Part shown: positions 8,275 through 16,693 of the stretch, one piece after another
How the letters are laid out: each line of letters opens with the position of its first letter
How positions within the stretch are numbered: the stretch's first letter is position 1
Assembly (NCBI GenBank): GCA_037440385.1
Contig: JBBIUI010000053.1
Location: 1-16,693 of the forward strand
Length of the DNA stretch: 16,693 bases
Origin: CG2-30-68-42 sp037440385
GTDB lineage: Bacteria > Pseudomonadota > Gammaproteobacteria > Burkholderiales > Rhodocyclaceae
Reading direction: 5' to 3'
Position numbers and translations under genes: made by a program
Notes under the pieces: generated by a model
What the model was told of the DNA's origin: nothing
The model's input: only the letters and a program-made list of their open reading frames with translations
The model's database searches: none

Positions 8275-9249
8275 TCACTCGCCGAGTCTCGCCTGCGCCA
8301 GCACGCGCAGGACCAGTTCGTCGAAGCCGATCCCGGCCACGCGCGCCGCCATCGGCACCAGAGAGTGGCCGGTCATTCCCGGCACGGTGTTCATCTCGAG
8401 CAGCATCGGTTCGCCGCGGGCATCGAGCATCAGGTCGGCGCGTCCCCAGCCGCGGCAGCCGAGCAGGCGCGCCGCGCGCATCGCCAGCGCCTGGATCGCG
8501 CGCTCGCGCCCGGCATCGAGGCCGCACGGACACCGATAGCGGGTCTCGTTGCCGAAGTACTTGTTCCGGTAGTCGTAATTGCCGCCGGGCGCCTCGATGC
8601 GGATCAGCGGCAGCGGCTCGTCGCCGACGAAACCGCAGGTCAGTTCCGCGCCGACGACGAACTCCTCGGCCAGCACCAGCGGATCGTAGCCGGCCGCGGC
8701 GGCATACGCCGCCTCGAGCGCGTCGGCGCGCTCGACCTTCGTCGCGCCGACGCTGGAACCCTCGCGCGCCGGCTTGACGAACAGCGGCAGGCCGAGCTGA
8801 TCGACCACCTCGCGCCAGTCGCAGTCCGCGTCGAGCAGCCGGTAGCGTGGCGTGGGCAGGCCCGCGGCCTGCCAGACGAGCTTGGTGCGCCACTTGTCCA
8901 TCGACAGCGCGGAGGCCATGACGCCGCTTCCGGTGTAGGGCACGCCGAGCGTGTCCAGCGCACCCTGCACGGTGCCGTCCTCGCCGCCGCGCCCGTGCAG
9001 CATCACGAAGACGCGCCGCGTGCCGTCGCCGGCGAGCTCGCACAGCGAGCGGCTGCTCGGGTCGAAGGCGTGCGCATCGACGCCGCAGCGACGCAGCGCG
9101 GCGAGCACCGCATCGCCCGACAGCAGCGAGATCTCGCGCTCGGCCGACGCGCCGCCCATCAGCACCGCTACCCGCCCGAAGCCGGCGGCGGCACGACGCA
9201 GCGCCTCGGCCGCCTGCGGTTCCACGGCTGTGCGATCGGCTTCATCCAT
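8275..9249 (-). CDS. ddl: D-alanine--D-alanine ligase
   Basis: Ddl is the cytosolic ATP-grasp enzyme that joins two D-Ala to make the dipeptide MurF adds to the UDP-MurNAc-tripeptide. The 324-residue protein shows GGASAEREISLLSG (32-45, with Glu37 placing the first D-Ala), HGRGGEDGTVQG (85-96), the Ser-rich ATP loop REGSSVGA (162-169), the omega-loop block YDYRNKYFGNETRYRCP (225-241) with Lys230 and Tyr231, and magnesium ligands Asp272, Glu285 and Asn287 in LLEMNTVPGMTGHS. Tyr231 in the omega loop points to D-Ala-D-Ala rather than D-Ala-D-Lac specificity, by family knowledge. The ATG at 9249 overlaps the end of murB by 8 bases and has GGGAG 7 bases upstream; an upstream in-frame start at 9276 would lie deep in murB and add nothing conserved. 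Confidence 0.97.
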   Translation of the reverse strand: MDEADRTAVEPQAAEALRRAAAGFGRVAVLMGGASAEREISLLSGDAVLAALRRCGVDAHAFDPSSRSLCELAGDGTRRVFVMLHGRGGEDGTVQGALDTLGVPYTGSGVMASALSMDKWRTKLVWQAAGLPTPRYRLLDADCDWREVVDQLGLPLFVKPAREGSSVGATKVERADALEAAYAAAAGYDPLVLAEEFVVGAELTCGFVGDEPLPLIRIEAPGGNYDYRNKYFGNETRYRCPCGLDAGRERAIQALAMRAARLLGCRGWGRADLMLDARGEPMLLEMNTVPGMTGHSLVPMAARVAGIGFDELVLRVLAQARLGE

Positions 9250-10206
9250 GGCCTTGCTCCCGCATCCGGCCGTCACCGCAACCCGCGGCAGGCTCGCCGA
9301 CGATGCGCACCTCGCACACGAGCTCGACGCCGAACTTGTCGCGCACCGCCGAGCGCACCCGCCCGATCAGCGCCTCGATGTCCGCGGCGCTGGCGCGATG
9401 GCCCGCATTGGTGATGAAGTTGGCATGCATCTCGGAGACCTGCGCACCGCCGAGGGCGACGCCCTTGAGGCCGGCGTCCTCGATGAGCTGTGCGGCATGC
9501 CCGCCGGGGGGATTGCGGAACACCGATCCGGCATTCGGCAGGCGCAGCGGCTGGGTGGCGATACGCCGTGCGAGAGCCGCACGGATGCGCGCGCGCGCCT
9601 CGGTCGCGTCGCCGCGCTCGAAGCGGAACCAGGCCCCGGCGAACCATTCGTCGGTCGCGACCTTCGAGCCGCAATGCCGGTAGCCGATCGCGAACTCCGA
9701 GGGCGTCCGGCTGCGCAGCCGCCCGGCCCGGTCGACGGTCTCCACACGCTCGACGCGCTGCCAGGTCTCGGCGCCATGACAGCCCGCATTCATCGCCAGC
9801 GCGCCGCCCACCGTTCCCGGAATGCCTGCCAGGAACTCCGCGCCGGCCAGTGCGCGGCGCGCCGCATGGCGGGCGAGCCTGGGACTGGCGAGACCCGCTC
9901 CGGCGTACAGCGTGCCGTCGCCTTCCTCGCGCAGCACGGCCAGCCCGGGATGCGTGAACACCACGGTGCCGGGGAAGCCGCCGTCGCGCACCAGCAGGTT
10001 GCTGCCCAGCCCGACCATCAGGATCGGCTCGTCGGCGCGCACCAGGCTCAGGAAGTGCGCGAGATCCGCGGCGTCTGCCGGAACATAGGCATGCTTCGCA
10101 CGGCCGCCCGCACCCCAGGTCACGTGGCGCGACATCGGCTCGTCGTGCCTGAGCTGCCCGCGCAAGGCGGCGCGCGCGTATCCCGGGGGCATGTCGGCGT
10201 TCCTCG

Positions 10207-10210
<4 letters not shown>
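9242..10210 (-). CDS. murB: UDP-N-acetylenolpyruvoylglucosamine reductase (type II)
   Basis: MurB is the FAD and NADPH enzyme that reduces UDP-GlcNAc-enolpyruvate to UDP-MurNAc in the cytoplasm. The 322-residue protein has the FAD-binding block VGLGSNLLVRDGGFPGTVV (66-84), LAGIPGTVGGALAMNAGCHG (127-146), IGYRHC (175-180), the catalytic Ser229 in NAGSVFRNPPGG and Glu300 in CEVRIVGE. Its lack of the extra domain of the E. coli type I enzyme, and its length, fit type II MurB. The GTG at 10210 makes a GTGA 4-base overlap with the murC stop; the ATG at 10192 (MPPGYARAALRGQL) is an alternative that loses six residues. Having murB between murC and ddl is seen in only part of the betaproteobacteria and helps place the lineage. 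Confidence 0.96.
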
Positions 10211-11597
<1,387 letters not shown>

Positions 11598-11601
<4 letters not shown>

Positions 11602-12659
11602 GCCGCGAGCTCCATGCAGGCCTGCGCCACCGCCTCGGCGGCCGCCGGCCGCGCCAGCGTGCGCGCGCTGGCGGCCATCTCGGCGAGCCGCTCGCGCGTG
11701 AGTCCGGCGAGCAGCTCGGCGAGCCGCTCGCCCGACAATTCGGACTGCGGCAGCAGCACGGCGGCATCGGCGCGCGCGAGAAAGCGTGCGTTGGCGCTCT
11801 GGTGGTCGTCGACCGCATGCGGGAAGGGCACCAGCACGCTCGCGACCCCGGCCGCCGCGAGCTCCGCGATCGTCGCGGCGCCCGCGCGGCAGATCACGAG
11901 GTCCGCCTGCGCATAGCACGAGGCCATGTCGTCGATGAAAGCGAGCGTGTGCGCCTGGACGCCCGCGCGCTCGTAGGCGCGCTTCAACGCCTCCAGGTTG
12001 CGGGCGCCGGACTGATGCACGATGCGCGGGCGCTGCGCGGGCGGCAATGCGGCGATGGCCGCAGGCACGGTCTCGTTGAGCACCTGCGCACCCAGGCTGC
12101 CGCCGACGACGAGCAGGTTCAGCGGCCCGCTGCGCGCCGAATAGCGGCTGCCCGGCTGCGGCAATCCGGCGATCTCGCGGCGAACCGGGTTGCCGACCCA
12201 CTGCGAGCGCGCGAGCGCGTCGGGGAAACCGCACAGGCGGCGATCGGCGAGGCGCGCGAGCACGCGGTTCGCGAGTCCGGCCACGGCATTCTGTTCGTGG
12301 ATCGCGAGCGGAATGCCGCGCAGCGCCGCCATCATGCCGCCGGGGAAGCTGACGTAGCCGCCCAGGCCGAGCACGACGTCCGGCCGCACGCGGCCGAGCG
12401 CGCGAAACGCCTGCCAGAACCCGCGCAGCAGCGCCAGCGGCAACAGCGCCGCACGCACGATGCCCTTGCCGCGCAACGCGGCGAAGCGTACCGGCGCCAT
12501 CTCGTAGCCGCGCGCCGGCACCAGACGTCCTTCCATGCCCGAGGGATTGCCCATCCAGACGACGCGCCAGCCGCGGCTGCGCGCGCAATCGGCGACCGCC
12601 AGCCCCGGAAAGATGTGTCCGCCCGTGCCACCCGCCATGATCAGCATGCAGTGCCTCAC
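11598..12659 (-). CDS. murG: Lipid II synthase: UDP-GlcNAc glycosyltransferase MurG
   Basis: MurG is a peripheral membrane GT-B glycosyltransferase that transfers GlcNAc to lipid I to make lipid II on the inner face of the membrane. The 353-residue protein shows MAGGTGGHIFPGLAVA (8-23), WMGNPSGMEGRLVP (35-48), GLGGYVSFPGG (98-108), HEQNAVAGLANR (121-132), VVGGSLGAQVLNE in the donor domain, CRAGAATIAELAAAG and VPFPHAVDDHQSANA, the last near the UDP-GlcNAc site. The start is uncertain: GTG 12659 gives seven residues before MAGGTGGH, as usual, but no well-placed Shine-Dalgarno; ATG 12647 has GTGAGG six bases upstream and begins MLIMAGGTGGH. A 19-base gap separates it from ftsW; its stop overlaps murC by 4 bases. 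Confidence 0.97.
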
Positions 12660-12678
12660 CGCCTTGCGCGACGCGTTC

Positions 12679-13839
12679 TCACAACTGCACCCCCCGCATG
12701 AGCTGGCGGTTCTCCCAGTCGACCCGCAGCACGATCGCCAGCGCGGCGCAGTTGACGGCGATGCCGCTGCCGCCGAAGCTCATCAGCGGCAGCGTCAGTC
12801 CCTTGGTCGGCAGCAGGCCCATGTTCACGCCCATGTTGATGAACGCCTGCACGCCGAACCAGATGCCCATGCCCTGCGCCACCAGTCCGGCATAGATGCG
12901 CTCCAGATGCAGTGCGCGCCGCCCGATCGCGAACGCGCGCAGCACGAGCAGCGCGAACATCGCCACCACCGCTGCGACGCCTGCGAAGCCCAGTTCCTCG
13001 GCGATCACCGCGAGCAGGAAGTCGGTGTGCGCCTCGGGCAGGTAGAACAGCTTCTCCACGCTGGCACCCAGCCCCACGCCGAACCACTCGCCGCGGCCGA
13101 AGGCGATCAGCGCGTGCGAGAGCTGGTAGCCGTTGCGGTAGGCATCCGACCAGGGATCCATGAAGCCGATGACTCGACCGAGCCGGTAGGGCTCGACCCA
13201 CACGAGCAGCGCGAAGCCGATCGCGAGCAGCGCCAGCAGCAGCACGAACAGCCGTACCCGCACGCCACCGAGGAACAGCACGCCCATCGCGATGGCCACG
13301 ATGACCACCAGCGCGCCGAAGTCCGGCTCGCGCAGCAGCAGGAAGCCGGTGAGCAGCATCACGACCGCCATCGGGACGAAGCCGCGCCGCAGGCTGCCCA
13401 GCACGGCGAGCTTGCGTACCGTGTAGTCGGACGCGTACAGCACCGCCAACAGTTTCATCACCTCGGAGGGCTGAAGGTTCAGCGGCCCGAGCTGTAACCA
13501 GCGGCGCGCGCCATTCACCTCGCGGCCGATGCCCGGAACGAGCACCAGGCACAGCAGCGCCACACCGGCGATGAACAGCCACGGCGCCGCCTGCTGCCAC
13601 ATGCGCATCGGGACCTGGAAGACGATCGCGCCCACGAGGAGTCCCAAGGCGACGAACGCGCCGTGGCGAAACAGGAAATACTCGGCCTGGTTTCCGGTAT
13701 AGCGGCTGGCCTCGGCGGTCGCGATCGACGCGGAATAGACCATGACGACACCGAGCAGCAGCAGCGCGAGCGTCGGCGCGACCAGCAGCGGATCGAACTC
13801 CTGCGGCGACGCCTGCACCTGGGCGTAGAGCGGTTTCAT
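12679..13839 (-). CDS. ftsW: Septal peptidoglycan glycosyltransferase FtsW (SEDS family)
   Basis: FtsW is a polytopic SEDS protein that polymerises lipid II into glycan at the septum with the transpeptidase FtsI. The 386-residue protein has about ten hydrophobic segments, the first at about 17-36. Family motifs are GREVNGARRWLQLGPLNLQP (105-124) then SEVMKL, GEWFGVGLGASVEKLFYLPEA (250-270), HTDFLLAVIAEELG (271-284) with the putative catalytic Asp273, and LPLMSFGGSGIAVN (350-363). The ATG at 13839 was chosen because it makes the standard ATGA overlap with the murD stop and begins MKPLYAQVQ; a longer in-frame start at 13938 would add 33 basic residues from inside murD. murG follows after 19 bases. 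Confidence 0.97.
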   Translation of the reverse strand: MKPLYAQVQASPQEFDPLLVAPTLALLLLGVVMVYSASIATAEASRYTGNQAEYFLFRHGAFVALGLLVGAIVFQVPMRMWQQAAPWLFIAGVALLCLVLVPGIGREVNGARRWLQLGPLNLQPSEVMKLLAVLYASDYTVRKLAVLGSLRRGFVPMAVVMLLTGFLLLREPDFGALVVIVAIAMGVLFLGGVRVRLFVLLLALLAIGFALLVWVEPYRLGRVIGFMDPWSDAYRNGYQLSHALIAFGRGEWFGVGLGASVEKLFYLPEAHTDFLLAVIAEELGFAGVAAVVAMFALLVLRAFAIGRRALHLERIYAGLVAQGMGIWFGVQAFINMGVNMGLLPTKGLTLPLMSFGGSGIAVNCAALAIVLRVDWENRQLMRGVQL

Positions 13840-15260
13840 CGGTCGTGCGCGTGCGAACGCGCACCGAGTGCGCGCACCGCATCGGCGAATGCCTCGGCGC
13901 GGTGCGCATAGTTCTGATACATGTCGAAGCTGGCGCACGCGGGTGACAGCAGCAGCGCATCGCCGCGCAACAGCACCGAGCGTGCGCGATCGACCGCCTC
14001 GGCCATGTCTTTGGCATGAAACACCGGTACGCCGCTGCCGGCGATCGCGCGCTCGATCGCCGGCGCATCGCGCCCGATCAGCACGACCGCCCTGGCATGG
14101 CGGGCCACCGCAGGCTCGAGCGGCGAGAAATCCTGCCCCTTGCCGTCGCCGCCGGCGATCAGCGCGACCTTGCGTCCGAGCCCGTTCAGCGCCGCGACGG
14201 TGGCGCCCACGTTGGTCCCCTTCGAATCGTCATAGAAGGCGATGCCGTCGATGTCCGCGATGCGCTCGACGCGATGGGGCAGGCCGCTGAACGAGGCCAG
14301 CGCATCGACCAGCGGCGTTTCCGGCAGGCCGATCGCCCGGCACATCGCCAGCGCGGCAAGTGCGTTGGCGAGGTTGTGGGCGCCCGCCAGCGGCAGCCGC
14401 GCAGCCGCCATCAGCGGCTCGCGAGCGCGCGCGAGAAAGCGTCTGCCCTCGTGCGTCACCAGGCCGAAATCGTCTTCCCCCTGCGGGGCGTCGAGCCCGA
14501 AGGTCAGCACGCGGCGGCCGGGAATCCGCATCGCCGCGACGAGCGGATCCTGGCGATTGAGCACCTGCGCGGCGGCGCCGCCGAAGATCCTCGCCTTGGC
14601 CGCGCCGTACTCGGCGAGATCGCGGTAGCGGTCGAGGTGGTCGTCGGTCACGTTGAGCACGACCGCGGCGTCCGGCGCGAGGCTTTGCGTCGTCTCGAGC
14701 TGGAAACTGGAAAGTTCCATGACCCATGCCTGCGGCCGCCTGCCCTGGTCGAGGCAGCCCATCAGCACGCTGAGCGCCGCCGGGCTGATGTTGCCGGCCA
14801 CCACGGTGGCGAGTCCGGCCGAGCGGCACATCTCGCCGAGCATCGACGTGACGGTGGTCTTGCCGTTCGTGCCGGTGACGGCGAGCACCCTGGCGTGGCT
14901 GCGCCAGTCGAGCGCGATCAGCGCGCGCGCGAACAGCTCGATTTCGCCGATCACCTCGATGCCGCGGCTGCGTGCAGCCCGCACCGCGACGTTCTCCGGA
15001 GACAGCCCAGGACTGAGGCCCACCAGCTCGACCCCCTCGAGCAGCGCTTCGGAAAACGCTCCGGCGAGGATCTCGACCCCGGCTGCGGCGTGCCGCAGTT
15101 CGCCCGCGAAGGGCGGGTGCGCGCGCGTGTCGGCCACGCGCACCCGCGCGCCCTGGCGCGACAACCAGCGCGCCATCGCCAGTCCGCTCTCGCCCAGCCC
15201 CAGCACCAGCACGTTCCTGCCCGACCAGTCCATCGGCTGCCTTTCCGCGGTCGCACTCAT
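13836..15260 (-). CDS. murD: UDP-N-acetylmuramoyl-L-alanine--D-glutamate ligase
   Basis: MurD adds D-Glu to UDP-MurNAc-L-Ala with ATP in the cytoplasm. The 474-residue protein shows the UDP-binding N-terminal domain VLVLGLGESGLAMARWL (17-33) and LSPGLSPEN (82-90), the P-loop VTGTNGKTTVTSML (128-141), AGNISPAAL (155-163), MELSSFQLET (181-190), LNVTDDHLDRY (202-212), GAHNLANALAALAMC, LPHRVERIADIDGIAFYDDS and KGTNVGAT, and LLLSPACASFDMYQNYAHRAE near the C-terminus, covering the nucleotide and D-Glu sites. The ATG at 15260 overlaps the mraY stop by 4 bases; the frame is open further upstream inside mraY, but that extension is a shadow. The stop overlaps the ftsW ATG by 4 bases. Confidence 0.98.
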   Translation of the reverse strand: MSATAERQPMDWSGRNVLVLGLGESGLAMARWLSRQGARVRVADTRAHPPFAGELRHAAAGVEILAGAFSEALLEGVELVGLSPGLSPENVAVRAARSRGIEVIGEIELFARALIALDWRSHARVLAVTGTNGKTTVTSMLGEMCRSAGLATVVAGNISPAALSVLMGCLDQGRRPQAWVMELSSFQLETTQSLAPDAAVVLNVTDDHLDRYRDLAEYGAAKARIFGGAAAQVLNRQDPLVAAMRIPGRRVLTFGLDAPQGEDDFGLVTHEGRRFLARAREPLMAAARLPLAGAHNLANALAALAMCRAIGLPETPLVDALASFSGLPHRVERIADIDGIAFYDDSKGTNVGATVAALNGLGRKVALIAGGDGKGQDFSPLEPAVARHARAVVLIGRDAPAIERAIAGSGVPVFHAKDMAEAVDRARSVLLRGDALLLSPACASFDMYQNYAHRAEAFADAVRALGARSHAHDR

Positions 15261-16345
15261 CTGAGCTTCAGCGTCGAGAGCCCGAACAGCACCAGCAGGA
15301 TCGTGATGATCCAGAAGCGCACGACGACCTGCGTTTCCTTCCAGCCGCCGAGCTCGTAATGGTGATGCAGCGGCGCCATGCGGAAGATCCGCTTTCCCCC
15401 ACTCAGCCTGAAATAGGCGACCTGCACCATCACCGAGAGCGTCTCGGCGACGAACAGCCCGCCCATGATGAACAGCACGATTTCCTGGCGCACGATCACC
15501 GCGACCAGACCCAGCGCCGCACCGAGCGCGAGCGCGCCCACGTCGCCCATGAACACCTCGGCCGGGTAGGCGTTGAACCACAGGAATCCGAGCCCCGCGC
15601 CGGCCAGCGCGCCGCAGAACACCGCCAGTTCGCCCGAGCCCGGGATGTAGGGCACGCCGAGATACCTGGCGAAACCGGCATGGCCGGCGACGTAGGCGAA
15701 GATCGCGAGCGCGCTGCCGACCATCACGGTGGGCATGATCGCCAGCCCGTCCAGGCCATCGGTCAGATTGACCGCATTGCTCGCACCGACGATGACGAAA
15801 TAGGTCAGCACGACGAAGCCGACCGCACCGAGCGGATAGGCGACCGTCTTGAAGAACGGCACGATCAGCTCGAACTGGGCGGGCACCGTCGCGGTGATCG
15901 CGAGATATACCGCCGCCGCGAGGCCGATCGCCGACTGCCACAGGTACTTCCAGCGGGCCGGCAGTCCGCGCGGATTGCCCGCGACCACCTTGCGGTAGTC
16001 GTCGATCCAGCCCACCGCGCCGAAACCCAGCGTCGCGAGCAGCGTGACCCACAGGTAGCGGTTGCCCAGATCGCCCCACAGCAGGGTCGTGATCGCGATG
16101 GCCAGCAGCACCAGCGCACCGCCCATGGTCGGCGTGCCGGCCTTGGTCAGGTGCGACCTGGGGCCGTCGTCGCGCACGGCCTGCCCGATCTTGTAGGCGG
16201 TCAGCCGGCGGATCACCAGCGGACCCAGCACCCAGGAGATCACCAGTGCGGTCATCGCCGCCAGCACGGTGCGCAGCGTGATGTAGCCGAACACGTTGAA
16301 CGTGCGCACGTCCCTGGCCAGCCATTGGGTGAGTGCGAGCAGCAT
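15257..16345 (-). CDS. mraY: Phospho-N-acetylmuramoyl-pentapeptide transferase (lipid I synthase)
   Basis: MraY is the integral membrane enzyme that transfers phospho-MurNAc-pentapeptide from UDP to undecaprenyl phosphate, giving lipid I. The 362-residue protein has about ten membrane segments. Family motifs are complete: RDDGPRSHLTKAGTPTMGG (58-76), GWIDDYRKV with Asp115 and Asp116 (112-120), SNAVNLTDGLDGLA (189-202), FNAYPAEVFMGDVGALALG with Asp268 (257-275) and the HHH motif APLHHHYELGGWKETQVV (324-341). The last residues, VLFGLSTLKLR, are typical of proteobacterial MraY. The ATG at 16345 lies 3 bases after the murF stop, and the stop overlaps the murD ATG by 4 bases. Confidence 0.98.
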   Translation of the reverse strand: MLLALTQWLARDVRTFNVFGYITLRTVLAAMTALVISWVLGPLVIRRLTAYKIGQAVRDDGPRSHLTKAGTPTMGGALVLLAIAITTLLWGDLGNRYLWVTLLATLGFGAVGWIDDYRKVVAGNPRGLPARWKYLWQSAIGLAAAVYLAITATVPAQFELIVPFFKTVAYPLGAVGFVVLTYFVIVGASNAVNLTDGLDGLAIMPTVMVGSALAIFAYVAGHAGFARYLGVPYIPGSGELAVFCGALAGAGLGFLWFNAYPAEVFMGDVGALALGAALGLVAVIVRQEIVLFIMGGLFVAETLSVMVQVAYFRLSGGKRIFRMAPLHHHYELGGWKETQVVVRFWIITILLVLFGLSTLKLR

Positions 16346-16348
16346 GGC

Positions 16349-16693
16349 TTACGACACGGCTCCTTCGGCGTCCGCCGGCTGCTGCGCGAGCGCGGCGACG
16401 ACACGCTCCATGCGCATGAAGCGCGATCCCTTGACCAGCACGGTCGTCTCGGCGTCCAGTTCCGGCACGGCCGCCGCGACGAGGTCCTCCAGGCGCTTGA
16501 AGTGGCGAGCGCCCGGACCGAAATTGCGCTCCGCGGTCGATGCCTGTTCGCCCAGCGCGAACAGCAGGTCGACGCCCTGGCTCTTGGCATAACCGCCGAT
16601 CTCGTCGTGATACTGGGCGGCCGCCTCGCCGATCTCGCCCATGTCGCCGAGCACCAGCAGCTTGCGGCCGGCCGTCGCGGCGAGCACGTCGAT
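16349..16693 (-). CDS. murF: UDP-N-acetylmuramoyl-tripeptide--D-alanyl-D-alanine ligase, C-terminal 115 residues
   Basis: MurF adds the Ddl product D-Ala-D-Ala to UDP-MurNAc-tripeptide, finishing the cytoplasmic precursor that MraY uses. Only the end of the C-terminal domain is in the window; the gene enters from the right edge with no start. The visible part reads IDVLAATAGRKLLVLGDMGEIG, then YHDEIGGYAKSQGVD, and LVKGSRFMRMERVVAALAQ near the end. LGDMGE(I/L)G and VKGSR...ME are characteristic of MurF and not of MurC, MurD or MurE. A GTG at 16687 lies inside the domain and is not a real start. mraY follows 3 bases after the stop, the usual murF-mraY order. Confidence 0.95.
   Translation of the reverse strand: MDVLAATAGRKLLVLGDMGEIGEAAAQYHDEIGGYAKSQGVDLLFALGEQASTAERNFGPGARHFKRLEDLVAAAVPELDAETTVLVKGSRFMRMERVVAALAQQPADAEGAVS

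Overview
The window is a high-GC stretch that is almost entirely coding. It carries most of a division and cell wall (dcw) cluster on the minus strand. Several features point to a betaproteobacterium: FtsZ ends in the peptide DIPAFLRKQAD, MraY ends in the family-typical FGLSTLKLR, a type II murB sits between murC and ddl, and the lpxC end leads into dciA, an M23 peptidase and secA. I cannot name a genus; the murB-containing order suggests a Nitrosomonadales- or Rhodocyclales-like lineage more than a Burkholderia-like one (inference).

Right to left, in the direction of transcription, 16693-3805 holds murF (3' part only), mraY, murD, ftsW, murG, murC, murB, ddl, ftsQ, ftsA, ftsZ, lpxC and a 61-residue two-helix membrane protein. 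MurC, MurD and MurF build UDP-MurNAc-pentapeptide, with MurB supplying UDP-MurNAc and Ddl supplying D-Ala-D-Ala. MraY and MurG make lipid I and lipid II, FtsW polymerises glycan at the septum, and FtsQ, FtsA and FtsZ assemble the divisome. LpxC commits precursor to lipid A. Most gene pairs overlap by 4 bases (ATGA or GTGA). The chain is broken by a 19-base gap before murG, a 107-base gap before ftsZ and a 91-base gap before lpxC.

From 3796 to about 438 come dciA (DUF721 helicase loader, plus strand, convergent with the dcw end), a divergent membrane-anchored M23 peptidase and secA. SecA matches its family for 609 residues and then stops matching abruptly at about base 438, leaving out roughly the last third of the protein.

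Bases 1-437 belong to a different locus: the start of an ImuB-like (inactive Y-family polymerase-like) gene with its own strong ribosome binding site. Because SecA is essential, an assembly chimera is the simplest explanation for the join, with a real rearrangement as the alternative. I found no mobile element, CRISPR array, tRNA, rRNA or new defence or biosynthetic system. The points worth a second look are the secA join, an unusual FtsZ T3 loop, the small membrane protein coupled to lpxC, and a few candidate regulatory sites.
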